Positions 21,633 through 31,332 of a DNA stretch of 64,000 nt are shown piece by piece (position 1 is the first letter of the stretch; each line of letters starts with the position of its first letter). Location: assembly GCA_019925095.2 (NCBI GenBank), contig CM034415.1, positions 6,729,001-6,793,000 of the forward strand, in the 5' to 3' direction. A program made the position numbers and the translations under genes. The stretch is from Dendrolimus kikuchii (Eukaryota > Arthropoda > Insecta > Lepidoptera > Lasiocampidae). The notes under the pieces were generated by a model that made no database searches, was not told the DNA's origin, and saw only the letters and a list, made by a program, of their open reading frames with translations.

Positions 21633-22260
21633 GGCCCCAATTCTCTTATTAACATTATCGCCAGAATGGTCAATAACTGATGTCATAATGGCTGTTTTTT
21701 CATACAAAAGCAACTACCGGATATCCGAAATAAATATCTATTCGATACCGTAACCAAATTTGATTACAAGTTTCAGATAGTTGTGGACTCCGTTATTATT
21801 ATTAGACAAACTTGAAATGCGACACGTTATAACAGATTTTCATTCGCCGCTAAATGCATACCTTGTAATTACATACTTGTATTGTCCTGTAAATTAAATA
21901 TCCATAACTGATCCGGTATAATATTATTCATTGTATGTATAACCAGAACTGAAATGACATATCCTTCCTTACCTGATCCGTATCTGATGAAATTTTTGCG
22001 TTGCACCTTCGCATCGCTTTACGATACGACGCGGCAGTTTCGCGATGCGTCGTCGAACCGCAGTGGTGTGGCTTCGTCCTTTGCAAGTAAGCTCTCCGGA
22101 TCCGGGACTATCTACATTATGGATAGCAGCAACCCTAGCTTAGAAGTAATGGAAAAAAACTCGAAAAGGTCGCACAAAAAACTACTGGGCAGTCTAAAAT
22201 AGTGACGCAACACAAGTTTCGATTCGAAAGTGTTCACATTTATTTTTTACCCGTTTCAGG
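21633..22260. other. Unclassified, repeat-like start
   Basis: Starts with AGGGCCCCAATTCTCTTATT, similar to the family S terminus, but the interior does not match S. An 82-codon frame (21954-22202) shows no recognisable domain. No matching right terminus found. Confidence 0.3.
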
Positions 22261-22509
22261 GCCAACAGACCGTCTCTTTTTGTTTGATTTTCTATTTTAA
22301 ACGTTCGAAAAATGTTGCACAATGTTTTTTGTCTATTAATAGTTTGTTGTAAATTGAAAAATTTATGGTCGAACGCTGAGGTTATAATTCGATCTCAAAT
22401 ACAACAATTTTTACTTTAATAAATCTTCAGATGCTGTGAATAATGGAAACTAAATAAGGTAATAGAAGTATACAACAAACAAAGCATTACATGAAATCTT
22501 TGTCAGCAT

Positions 22510-22690
22510 CGTGTTCTCAATAGTGTCTCCCTTTTTTATGTCGCTGGGGAAATGCATCCCTTGGGGCCATCGGGGTGGTCTACAATGGATATGTTCTGCA
22601 TACACCTTTCATCAGGAAGTAGTTGTGTGATGCCGGCCGTCAAACTACTAACCTACCAGCGTCCCTCCGCGTCTTTGTGAGGTGCCACAG
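22510..22690. other. GC-rich unclassified segment
   Basis: More GC-rich than its neighbours; on the minus strand it ends in an A-rich run next to CCCCAGCGACATAAAAAAGG, as a LINE 3' end would. No coding recognised. Confidence 0.3.
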
Positions 22691-22734
22691 AATAACTAGA
22701 TAACACATTATTGTACACCAATACAAAAATGAAC

Positions 22735-22890
22735 TTACAGAGTAAAACTATATATAGATAGATAACACCTTAATTTAGACCATTACAGAAAATTTCCGAA
22801 CTAGTATTATTCTAATTGTGTACAAAGGGCGGTCTTGCCGTCTTATAGCTAAAAAGCGACTCTTCCAGACAACCCGTGGCAAGAATATTG
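22735..22890 (-). repeat. Family Q LINE tail
   Basis: Contains AGACCATTACAGAAAATTTC, TTGTGTACAAAGGGCGGTCTT, TAGCTAAAAAGCGACTCTTC and CCAGACAACC, shared with 11281, 18100, 23280, 45640 and, inverted, 43135 and 46850. The AGCGA...TCGCT pairing suggests a small hairpin near the 3' end of the parent LINE. Confidence 0.5.
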
Positions 22891-22974
22891 CTGATTAGGA
22901 AAGACGATGGTGGTATATATATAACTATACTTTATATACAAATATACACTTAAGTTAGAGACATATATACATAT

Positions 22975-23012
22975 ATATGTACACACACACGAACACACAC
23001 ACACATATATAT
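22975..23012. repeat. Microsatellite (AT / AC)
   Basis: Alternating ATATAT and ACACAC runs. Confidence 0.8.
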
Positions 23013-23249
23013 ATGTTGAAACTTTTTAGAATGTATTATTTTTCATAACTTAAATTTATATGTAATATAATTTGTTTTTTGTTTATGACACTTGTAAGAA
23101 AATTTTCTAAAGGAAAGTCCAATATAATGTTTTAGAGGCGAATTTTATTTATTTACGTTTTCGCTTATAAATATACATTATATAAAATAATCTACAACAA
23201 TATATATACATATACAAGATATAGTAATAAACTGCAACTGTTTAAACAT

Positions 23250-23335
23250 ATAGCTATATATAATATTGGACATAGGGCGGTCTTATCGCTATAAAGCGAT
23301 CTCTTCCAGACAACTCCAGGAATGAACTGAGATTA
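23250..23335 (-). repeat. Family Q fragment
   Basis: GGGCGGTCTTATCGCTATAA, AGCGATCTCTTCCAGACAAC. Same tail as at 22735-22890. Confidence 0.5.
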
Positions 23336-23429
23336 TAATGGTGATGTAAGTATACATAGTACGATTACTTACATTCAAATTTATTTAACCAAACTTCTCA
23401 TTACATGACAAAGCTATAACATTTTTTTT

Positions 23430-23835
23430 TTTTGTTTTGAGGCGGGGGAACTGCATTTCGCACACTACCGGGTCCTTTACTAGGGATTAGACCAAAGCGA
23501 CGAGAGGTGACACCACGAATAAGCACCAGAATCAAATCGCCGGCTTGTGTGGAGACTCGACTACTCAATACTCCACTAAAACCACTCTCCTTCCATGTGC
23601 CCCGTGCTTATGGCAGGAAGAGCGTGAGACTTAGAACGTAGTTACGCCCACGCTGATCCTAGCGCATCAGTGCTTGAGAATGCCCCGGGAAAGGCAAACT
23701 CACTTCGTCAGCAGGGGTGAAGACTCCTCTGCTCTAGATGCTAGAGGGCCTCTGCAGCGGTATTACGGGAGGAGATCTTGCGCATATCTGCGCCTCCGAG
23801 ACCCCGACTGGCGTCGGTACCCGCGAGACGCATGC
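23430..23835 (-). repeat. R1-like LINE 3' UTR with poly(A)
   Basis: The T-run at 23423-23432 is the poly(A) of a minus-strand element. It is followed by GGGTCCTTTACTAGGGATTA, the CACTAAAACCACTCTCCTTC block and CCGGGAAAGGCAAACTCACT. No coding remains; it ends near 23835, where a second R1-like copy starts. Confidence 0.6.
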
Positions 23836-23849
23836 GCAAAGCTATAACA

Positions 23850-24510
23850 AAAGATTTTTTTTTCAGGCGGGGTAAATGGTATTTACGCACAATACCGGGT
23901 CCTTGCAAGGGATTAGACCATAGCTGATCATGGAGGCCTTCCCAGAAGGGGCAATCCAAACAGTAATCAACCGGCTTGTGTGGAGACTCGAGCTCAAATG
24001 GCTAATACCCACTAAAACCACCCTCCTCTGACGGCCCCGCGCTTATGGCAGGAAAGGCATGAGACTTAGAACGTAGTTACGCCCACGCCGATCCTAGCGC
24101 AATAAGTGCCTGAGAAAGCCCCGGGAAGAGCTAACTCACTTCGACGACAGGGGTGAAGACTCCTATGCTCCCTTGATGCATGAGGGCCCCTGAAGCGGTA
24201 ATAATCATCGCACTGCAGCATGGCTTGCACCAGGCTGCCAAGCGAATCAATCGGATCTACTATTGTCTCGAGTTCAAACCTCTGTGGTGCCCAGGCTGCA
24301 CACTCGACTAGCGTATGAAACGCCGTGTCAAGCGCGCCACACTGGTGGCATTAGGGTGAAGGCTGACAGCCCGCAATCTGAAGGTCAGAGTCCCTCGTTT
24401 CCGCGAGAGCCATCGCAATAGCTGCGGTCGAGTCGCTTCCACCGTATCAACGCCGGCCACAGGGTTTTCCAGCTCTACCGACCAAGATTAGCAGAACCGC
24501 GCTAGGCGGA
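23850..24510 (-). pseudogene. R1-like LINE 3' end with C-terminal coding remnant
   Basis: Minus-strand reading: a remnant with CHQCGALDTAFHTLVECAAW, a CCHC-type C-x2-C-x7-H-x4-C motif, followed by APQRFELETIVDPIDSLGSL and QAMLQCDD (about 24380-24210). This corresponds to the C-terminal end of R1-clade ORF2. Downstream comes the same 3' UTR as in the other R1-like copies and a poly(A) (T-run at 23857-23864). Stops interrupt the upstream reading. The GC-rich segment 24510-24740 probably belongs to the same element but was not interpretable. Confidence 0.6.
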
Positions 24511-24749
24511 GTAGAGCTCGACGCTGGCGGTCGTCGTCGGAAGGGAGGGGTGTTTGGGGAGGAGGTTTGGGAGGAAAGGGAAGGAGTATAAGGATTTGGA
24601 GTGGATTGGTGGGACACCACTGTCACGGAGTGAAGGGGGGAATGTGACAGTGGCTGCTAAGGGCCCCGGGGACGCATCCCCTTGTACCGCTTCCTGGACG
24701 GAGACGAGTCCAGGGCGGCACGCCCTTAAGGGACTATAACAAAAGATTG

Positions 24750-25100
24750 TGCTAAGGTAGGTTATCCCGGTTGTCACATTCTGAGCGAGATATGGCTCCT
24801 AAAGAACCCTACACAAGGCAAAGCCTGTATCGCAGGGATCATATTCTAGCAATAAATACATAAGTGTAAACATATATATCTTGTGTTGATTTAAGCTTCG
24901 GTAACACTGATATTGTGTCCAAAATCCAAATGGTTGTGCCTTCAGTGCAAGATGAAAAGCAATGCGAGGGGACAACTCAGAGACCCCTGTTCAATTTCAC
25001 ACGACCATATCAAGTCAGCAGTTAGAGCCTGACTGAGCTTGCCACACAGCGAGCCAGTATGCGTCCTAAACTAAATATGAACAGGAAGAGAAGTCCCTAG
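24750..25100. other. No gene seen
   Basis: No recognisable repeat or open frame. Confidence 0.35.
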
Positions 25101-25112
25101 AAAAAAAAACGA

Positions 25113-25580
25113 TATGTGTGCTGGGACACATAGTAGAAGTGAAACTTCAATGGACAAGTGGAAAAGCGAATGGCAACAAAATTTTAACCTATAGTTTTAC
25201 GGGCAGGTTTTCAAATTGGACAAGTACATTAACAATCTGCCCGTAAAACTTCAAGTTAAAATTGTGTTGCGATTAGTTTTGCCACTTGTCCGTTGAAGTT
25301 TCACTCCTACTATGTGTCCCAGCACACATTTCGATTTTTCGCAGGTTTACTGCAAATTATGATTTGGTTAGGTTAGATACATTTTAATTAATGCATTTTT
25401 TATTTAAACATATTTTATTTTATCAAACAAAAAAACTGCATTCGATCCGGAACCAAAAAACGCATCCATAGTATACTCTAAAATAATGCCGCACTTCCAC
25501 GCGGCCGTAACGCTTTTTCGTGACAGAAAAATCCTAAGACCCCCCAGGTTTATATAGAAGTTTCACTTCAAAAATTGAAG
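25113..25580. mobile_element. Fold-back copy of family M
   Basis: Arms at 25113-25206 and 25237-25329 are inverted copies of each other: ATGTGTGCTGGGACACATAG on the left, CTATGTGTCCCAGCACACAT on the right, and TTTTACGGGCAG / CTGCCCGTAAAA near the 30-bp loop. The body then continues to about 25580 as in the simple copy at 3439-3764 (TTTTTCGCAGGTTTACTGCA, CGTAACGCTTTTTCGTGACA). Confidence 0.6.
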
Positions 25581-25649
25581 TGTCAGTTTGTAATTTCAAA
25601 ATAAAAATGTGAAAATATCAGGGGGGATAACTCAGAGCAGGAGGTTCCG

Positions 25650-25810
25650 AAAATGCTATTTTTAGTATTTTTGTCTGTCTGGATGTTCCGGCTAATCTCT
25701 GAAACGGCTAGACCGATTTTGACGAGAGTTTCACTGGCAAAGCTCTAGCTGATGTTATAAGGAGTAACTTACGCTACTTATTTTTAAGGTTAGTTAAGAA
25801 TATAAAAACA
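25650..25810. repeat. Helitron/MITE-type internal fragment
   Basis: TTGTCTGTCTGGATGTTCCG, AACGGCTAGACCGATTTTGA and GAGAGTTTCACTGGCAAAGC resemble the internal sequence of the type-1 and type-2 Helitron families in this window (ACGGCT..ACCGATTT). No termini seen. Confidence 0.35.
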
Positions 25811-26021
25811 CTCACGCCACACGATTAATTCATCTAAAATATTTAAACTCACAATTATAAAAAATATCAACATAGTGAAAAGAAGTCTTAAAATCTTATC
25901 TTTTTACAATTTGGACTCAAGAATGTATGAATTCGTATGCGTCTGCTTTGATGGATATTTTTAAGTTAATTCGAAATTTCGTCGTACATAGTACGTCTCT
26001 TTGAATCCTAAATTATTACCG

Positions 26022-26112
26022 TCTTATTCATAGAGAGTTAGAGTAAGTTTGAACGCTTCTTTAAGAACCATAAAGAAGCGTTCAAACTTACTCTAACTGC
26101 CTATGGATAAGA
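26022..26112. repeat. Near-perfect palindrome
   Basis: 91 bp that folds on itself: left arm starting TCTTATTCATAGAGAGTTAG and reaching GAACGCTTCTTTA, loop AGAACCA (26064-26070), right arm from TAAAGAAGCGTTC to CCTATGGATAAGA. Only a few mismatches, all in the outer third. Probably a snap-back MITE. Confidence 0.6.
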
Positions 26113-26241
26113 TTGTTAGTATACAAGAAATATTCGAAAGTTGCATAATTATGTGACCGACTTGAAAGGAAGACTAGGGTAGGTAAGGTTTGTTACAGAT
26201 CCTGCAAACTGCCTCTAGCATCAGTACACGTTGGACGCCGC

Positions 26242-26565
26242 TTTATTTTTATTTATTTTTTATTGCAGGAGATCAGCAGCAGGCAAATGGCCCACTTGAT
26301 GGAAAGCGGTTACCATCGCCTATGGACATTTGCAACACCAAAGGTGTTACAAATGCGCTGCTGCTCTCTTAAGGGAAACTGGAACCTGGTCACTAATGCC
26401 GGAACACAACTCGAAGGTTGTTATGGCGACATACTTTAGACCAGGGGTGGTAGCCATCCAGTCGGGCAAATGCCCTACCACCTGGCTGTGGGTTGTTAAG
26501 TCGCCTCTTACGACAGGCCGCCCGGCCGCAGGAAATTGTATTCTTTCTCCGTTCCTGCACGGATA
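26242..26565 (-). repeat. Family A repeat, full length
   Basis: Full copy with the T-rich left end (26242-26263) and the constant right boundary GTTCCTGCACGGATA. It differs from the 15732 copy by small changes such as GATCAGCAGCAGGCAAATGG. Confidence 0.7.
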
Positions 26566-26724
26566 CGGTATACCGATGCACGGTCACTCTGGTAACGTCT
26601 ACATGTGCGGCAGTTTTTCCTGTGCACTCTATTAGGGGCCATCCATCTTCTTCTGCAAGCGGTCGATTTCCCCAACTCGATGATATAGCGCGTATTTTGC
26701 GTGCGAGGGTACATGAGGAGTTAC

Positions 26725-26955
26725 TCCATCCGGCCCAGCTCTTTTAGGAAGTCCACCGGTTTCTTGACGTCGCTGAAGACTTCTCAGAGGCTACCTGGGG
26801 CGTCCAGACACTTCGCCCTGTATTGGGCCACCTCTCCGTATTCAAGGAGGACTTGGGCGACTGTTTCTTCTGCCTCCAGGTAAGCTTTGCACAGGGGGCT
26901 GTCGGTAGATTGACGAAGCGTGACACTGTGTGATAAGAGGTGGGAGGGGTTCTAA
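26725..26955 (-). pseudogene. LOA/R1-like LINE C-terminal fragment
   Basis: One minus-strand frame reads SHSVTLRQSTDSPLCKAYLE, AEETVAQVLLEYGEVAQYRA, KCLDAPGSL, stop, EVFSDVKKPVDFLKELGRME, stop. It resembles the tail following the RNase H domain of LOA-type insect LINEs (a C..C..H..L.C-like stretch; here one cysteine is tyrosine: LLEYGEV). One internal stop. Confidence 0.5.
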
Positions 26956-26990
26956 ATTTCGTGACATCACAATTCGAAATCAATAATATA

Positions 26991-27199
26991 CTAGCTGTCC
27001 CGGCAGACGTTGTTCTGCCCTGAAGAAATAAAATTTAGAACCCGATTCCAGCGCCACCTACCGGGTCCAAATGTAAGCTATCCTATCTTTCAAGTCGGAT
27101 CAAACTCCACACGGTGTGCAAATTTGATTAAAATCGGGCAAGTAGTTTAGGAGTCGATCGCGGACAAACAACGTGACACGTAATTTATATATATTAAGA
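26991..27199 (-). mobile_element. Non-autonomous Helitron (type 1)
   Basis: CTAG at 26991-26994; minus-strand start TCTTAATATATATAAATTAC at 27199. About 209 bp, closely related to 16503-16713 (shared ACAACGTCTGCCGGGACAGC, GGTAGGTGGCGCTGGAATCG). It lies directly against the truncated LINE fragment at 27206. Confidence 0.65.
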
Positions 27200-27205
27200 T
27201 TTAAG

Positions 27206-27872
27206 CTAATTTTTCAAATTCAAGAAGTGTCCTGCTAGCATATTGAGATAGTCAGAACTTTGTTCATTGAGTGTAATTTCGTTTATGTTTATGTTTAAAT
27301 CATCTGCAAGAATTAAACGTTGCTTTGTACTGACACTTTTCAGTAACTGATCAAGGGAAAAGAGAAAAGACTCCAAAGATGTAAAGGATGGTGATCGATA
27401 CACCCCAAGTATAGTGATAGTAGGGCACAGGTCTATTTCTAGGCAATTACAATCTTCAATTGTTGGTTCAGATACTGTAGCATCCCATGAATTTTTAACA
27501 TACGCAGTAACCCCACCGCTTTTGTTTATGTATTTATTTGTTCTGTATGAATTATATCCTGATAGAGATGGTAAGGTCATATATTCATTTAACCAACACT
27601 CTGTAAGAATAATAACATCAAATTCAATTTTTAGGCGCCCCAGAACTACTGTAAATTCATCAAAGTTTTTTGATATACTTCTAATATTAAACGTTAGTAG
27701 TTTCCAATTAGATTTTGTGTTTGGAACGTATTCACTACATTTTTCCAGGCTTTCGATATTATGGCAGTTTATATTGAGGACTTTATCTGATTCAGATATG
27801 ATGTCAATATTGAATTTTATAAGATATGTTTGTTCGACGTGTAGTATATGTAGAAAGAGAACCTGGAGATGA
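27206..27872 (-). pseudogene. LINE ORF2 N-terminal endonuclease fragment
   Basis: Continuous minus-strand reading without an internal stop from upstream of 27840 to 27206. The phrases NWKLLTFNIRSISKNFDEFT, IEFDVIILTECWLNEY, SGYNSYRTNKYINKSGGVTA and NCLEIDLCPTITILGVYRSP are those of the apurinic/apyrimidinic-type endonuclease of CR1/Jockey-group LINEs. The catalytic Glu in LTECW is kept. The usual GDFNI motif is ILADDLNIN here, so a catalytic residue context is altered. No RT follows: sequence ends at LNLKN and a stop next to the Helitron at 27199. The start is uncertain; no Met in the expected place (V near 27836). Confidence 0.7.
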
Positions 27873-27879
27873 GTGTAAT

Positions 27880-28225
27880 AAATATGGAGACATGTAATAT
27901 TGCATAAATGTTATGTGATTAGTGTGACAATGAGCATTTAACAAAAATGGGTATATACTGTTTTGGTGTTTAGTGTTGTATAGTGTTGTATATTTGAAAT
28001 GTGTGTAGTGTGTGTTTGTGTATTAGAATTTTGTGTATGTATAAAATATATGTTATTCTTGGTTATTATTAGTATCATTATTTAATCTAATTACCGAAAT
28101 ACGGCTAGCGCTGTGGGTTAGAGTGAGAGAGGAGGAGCCTGCTCGACTTCCGTACGTGGAGAGCCAGCGACTCGGTGTCGTGTAGAAGTCTTCTCACTTA
28201 AAAAACTGCAGTTTTTAAATTGGTA
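27880..28225. other. TG/TA-rich spacer, no gene seen
   Basis: Degenerate GTGTTGTATAGTGTTGTATA-type simple sequence around 27960-28030; otherwise nothing recognised. Confidence 0.4.
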
Positions 28226-28231
28226 AGTATT

Positions 28232-28494
28232 TGTGAAGTCGTGGTAGCGTAATGGCTGGCGCACGCGTCTTAAACCCAAAAGTCGCAGGTTCGATCCTGG
28301 CCGGAACGCATGCACCACTTAGGCAGTTTTCTGACCTAATGTGCATATTGTTACAATTACCATGTGCTAACAACGGTGAAATAAAACATCGTGATGTAAC
28401 CTGCACATCGAGATAACCCATGTGGCAAACCTGTCAAGCCGCCTTGGTCAAGCGTGGCGGGTATACTGTCCGTGTCCTAGAATGGGAGGCCGAG
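28232..28494 (+). repeat. tRNA-derived SINE (family F)
   Basis: A tRNA-like head (28232-28302) with GTGGTAGCGTAATGGCTGGC (A-box-like) and GGTTCGATCC (B-box, 28288-28297), followed by a body with CCACTTAGGCAGTTTTCTGA, AAACATCGTGATGTAACCTG and GTGGCGGGTATACTGTCCGT. Other copies: 31333-32640 (inverted, split), 58515-58745, 59462-59680 (inverted). Confidence 0.65.
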
Positions 28495-28660
28495 CCCAGC
28501 AATATCTTTTTGAATAGAAAATCTGACAGCTCCCAGCTGAGGTTATCCCCCAGCGCTATGATACGAGGTTTTTCAAAAAGAGTGTCATAAAATTCCTTCG
28601 AGGCAGGCATGGCGGCCTGGTGACATGTCTGCTGTGGCATGGCCGGTTCGTATAATAATA
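28495..28660. other. No recognised feature
   Basis: GC-moderate sequence, no frame or repeat recognised. Confidence 0.3.
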
Positions 28661-28661
28661 C

Positions 28662-28970
28662 TGTTACTACTTACTTTCTCAATCAGGCCATCGTTTTATA
28701 CTGCACAAATGTAATATGCCCGTATCGTAATCGACGCAATCCGAAACACCTGGCTAATGAGTCGACCGCAAGAGACCATAAATGAGTACAAAAAAACAAT
28801 GGGTTGTTCTCTAGAAACGTATGCCAATAAATAAGTAAACAAAAGAAGACAATCATATAAGAATTACAATTAGTTCAAATGCCGACAGGTAATGTAATAA
28901 AATGTGTTTTTTTCAGATATGCAGGTGGATTTTGTTTTTGTCAGGACCTGAGTTGTAACAATACTGTTTT
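28662..28970. mobile_element. Solo LTR (family J), internally deleted
   Basis: 309 bp, TGTTAC...GTAACA, with the 4-bp duplication ATAC at 28658-28661 and 28971-28974. It aligns with the second half of the 9371-9873 copy (TAATGAGTCGACCGCAAGAG, AACAATGGGTTGTTCTCTAG, GCAGGTGGATTTTGTTTTTG) and lacks about 190 bp near the left end. Confidence 0.7.
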
Positions 28971-29187
28971 GTTAATATATTAAATTTAAAAGTCTGTGTT
29001 GTTTTCACTTGTATATTTTGTGTTTTACAGCTTTTTTATGTTTATAATTTATATATATTATTTATTAGCAATATTTATGATAGACGTATGTAAGGCGAGT
29101 GACATGTGTGATTTATAATAATATTATGAAGTAATGAAATGAGGTTGTAGTGATTGAAAAAGTTCTGTTTATCGCAGAGAAATACTA

Positions 29188-29286
29188 TTCATTCGCTTGA
29201 TTTGACATTACTTGTATGGAGCTCATGTCAAATTTTAACCGATAATAAGGCAAATGAACGGTCGGTAACATATAGGGATCGGCCAT
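29188..29286. repeat. Family Y repeat
   Basis: TTTGACATTACTTGTATGGA, GCTCATGTCAAATTTTAACC and CGGTCGGTAACATATAGGG. Abuts the RTE-c fragment. Confidence 0.4.
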
Positions 29287-29562
29287 TAATTATAATGAAG
29301 GCATACATGGATAAAATCAGAAATGAGGATATCAGTAAAAGAACCAAGGTTACCGACATAGCTCGCAAAATTAGTAAGTTGAATTGGACCGGCCACGTTT
29401 GTCGCAGGTGATAGCCGATGGAGCAGACAAGTTCTGGAGTGGAGACCGCGTCTCGGCAAACGCTCTCCGGCCCGATGGACCGACGATCTGTGCCAGGTCG
29501 CCAGTGGGGGTTGGATGAGTACACCGGAGGACCGGAATAGGTGGCGCAAACTTTGGGAGGCC
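29287..29562 (+). pseudogene. RTE-type LINE C-terminal fragment (family RTE-c)
   Basis: Reads MDKIRNEDISKRTKVTDIAR, KISKLNWTGHVCRR, stop, then in shifted frames the equivalents of a WSRQVLEWRPRLGKRS and PARWTDDLC segment, and GGWMSTPEDRNRWRKLWEAY at the end. This is the familiar RTE C-terminal region (GH.CRR..., RWTDD.., RW..L.EAY). A second copy in opposite orientation is at 53960-54345. A family A copy was inserted at the right edge. Confidence 0.6.
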
Positions 29563-29564
29563 TA

Positions 29565-29889
29565 TTTTTTTTTATTTTCTTTTTTATTGCAGGAGTTCAG
29601 CAGACAGGCAGACGGCCCACTTGATGGAAAGAGGTCACCGTCACCTATGGACATTTGCAACACCAAAGGAGCTACAAATGCGCTGCTGCTCTCTTAAGGG
29701 AGACTGGAACCTAGCCACTAATGCCGGGACACAACTCAAGGTTGTTATGGCGGCATACTCTATACCAGGGGTGGTAGCCATCCAGTCGGGCAAATACCCT
29801 ACCACCTGGCTGTGGGTTGTTTTGTAGCCTCTTACGACAGGCCACCCGGCCGCAGGAAATTGTATTCTTTCTCCGTTCCTGCACGGATA
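29565..29889 (-). repeat. Family A repeat, full length
   Basis: T-rich left end (29565-29590), constant right end CTGCACGGATA. Inserted right after the RTE-c fragment. Confidence 0.7.
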
Positions 29890-30099
29890 ACTGCCTACGT
29901 TCAGGGGCCTAATTCTGCTATTTCAATATCATGACGTTGCGAAGATATGCAAAGCATAATTTCATTGCGATAGCGGCAAAAAATCATATTCTACTATATT
30001 CACGATATCGTCGTGGCGTAAAGTAGTAGCAAGAAATTGGTATTACCATTAGCCGAAATGGCGTTAGCTGAAATGATTATTGAAAAAAATATCCTAACG

Positions 30100-30253
30100 C
30101 TCTAAAGGTCTGCCGTGCGTCGCCAAAGGTTTAATAGACGTCGCACGCGACCAGAAGGCTGGCGTCTATTTTGCTCAAAGATTAAGCGATGCTATACAAC
30201 GTGGCAACGCCGCCAGCCTTCTGGAAAAGTTCCCAATAAGTGACAGTGGTTTG
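30100..30253 (+). pseudogene. Retroelement C-terminal fragment (family T)
   Basis: An uninterrupted 51-codon reading ends in a stop at 30253: AKGLIDVARDQKAGVYFAQR, LSDAIQRGNAASLLEKFPIS, GLGRIFYL. The same ending (QRISVAIQRGNVASLLGTFP) is at 35779-35878. I take it as the C-terminus of an insect non-LTR element because both copies are dispersed and followed by similar AT-rich tails, but the parent family is not certain. Confidence 0.45.
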
Positions 30254-30312
30254 GGACGAATATTTTATCTTTAGCTATTTTTCTCTTTATTATTTAGTTT
30301 TAATCTTATACT

Positions 30313-30562
30313 TCTTATACTAATATATAAAGCTGAAGAATTTGTTTGTTTGAACGCGCTAATCTCAGGATTTACTGGTGTGATTTGATAAATTCTTTCA
30401 GTGTTAGATAGCCCATTTATCGAGGAAGGCTATAGGCTATATATCATTACGCTAGACCAATAGGAGCGGAGCACCAATGAAGAATATTTCAACATCGGGT
30501 GTTTTTTATCTTACCTTTTTTTTTAACTAATCCACCCGGACGAAGTCGCGGGCAGAAGCTAG
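30313..30562 (+). mobile_element. Non-autonomous Helitron (type 2)
   Basis: 250 bp; starts TCTTATACTAATATATAAAG and ends GAAGTCGCGGGCAGAAGCTAG. It shares GCGCTAATCTCAGGA, GAGGAAGGCTATAGGCTATA and GGAGCGGAGCACCAATGAAG with 1707-2417. Confidence 0.65.
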
Positions 30563-30759
30563 TATAGTATAGTTTGTAGTTTATTTTTAATATTTTTCAT
30601 CGATAAAGAAACATGCGTTTTATTAAAAAACGAATAATTGAAAAGCAACAAAATTTTATACATTTATTGCGCGGAGTTTTGCTTAGAAATATAGAGTGGC
30701 AGAATACAGAAATCAAGCAATTCTACGATTGAGACGATAGTGTCACTAATGGACAACGG

Positions 30760-31023
30760 TTGGCTAAATACGAAGTCGTTGCGCATGTCTATACGCGCGC
30801 TTACCTCGCGTCAAGCGCCCATCCACTCACGCGTCCGACCACGTGTGAAACGAAAATCAAGCGCGCCGGAATAACCGGTTTTGTAATTTTGACTTCATTC
30901 TATTTTTGGAACGTTGTAATTATTTGGAAGCATAATGACATGATAATGTTATTTTGGTGTTGTATTTATTGCTTATGGCATTGTGCTTTTAATGCTGGAT
31001 TTCTAATATCTTATTCTCGTTAG
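30760..31023 (+). other. Unrecognised open frame, CpG-rich start
   Basis: 87 codons; N-terminal half (MAKYEVVAHVYTRAYLASSA) is CpG-rich, C-terminal half hydrophobic (FVILTSFYFWNVVIIWKHND). No homology recognised and no splice context seen. It directly follows family S sequence, so most likely a fortuitous frame. Confidence 0.2.
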
Positions 31024-31035
31024 TTTATGCGCTAG

Positions 31036-31330
31036 TATAAAACTACGTGGTATTTTATTTGATTTTTATTATTCCGACGTTTCGGCTACTTTTCAGTAGC
31101 AGTGATCATGGAGGACAAAGATGTCAAGTGGCAATGAGTATTGTTAAAGTTTTAATTAGCCTACCGCCAACTTGTTCATTTTAATTACTTAGCTATAATT
31201 TTATTTATGGTTTACTCTATGGGAGCCTAATCTAATTTACCACCGCTTCGCAACATGTTGTGGCTTGATGAGAAGAAGCGGAGCCAGATTAAAAATTTAA
31301 TTATAAAGTGAATTTTAATTGGTAAATTTT
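31036..31330 (-). repeat. Penelope-like? tail, single arm
   Basis: Minus-strand version of the sequence that forms the arms of the palindromic elements at 42182-42384 and 46332-46681. Shared features are the hairpin GCTACTGAAAAGTAGC followed by CGAAACGTCGG, and further out ACAAAGATGTCAAGTGGCAA and AGCCTACCGCCAACTTGTTC. No palindromic partner here. Assignment to Penelope-like elements is by analogy only. Confidence 0.4.
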
Positions 31331-31332
31331 AT

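Larger units (their letters stand above)
29905..30755. mobile_element. Family S element, disrupted
   Basis: The left segment (29905-30090) is GGGGCCTAATTCTGCTATTTC through AGAAATGGCGTTAGCTGAAA. The right segment (30655-30755) is TTATTGCGCGGAG, GAGTGGCAGAATACAGAAAT, ACGATTGAGACGATAGTGTC. In between lie a LINE C-terminal fragment (30100-30253) and a Helitron (30313-30562). Confidence 0.45.

Noticed and set aside
28232..28302. A functional tRNA gene
   Set aside because: A- and B-box-like motifs are present but no sound cloverleaf is apparent and the sequence continues into a dispersed SINE body.
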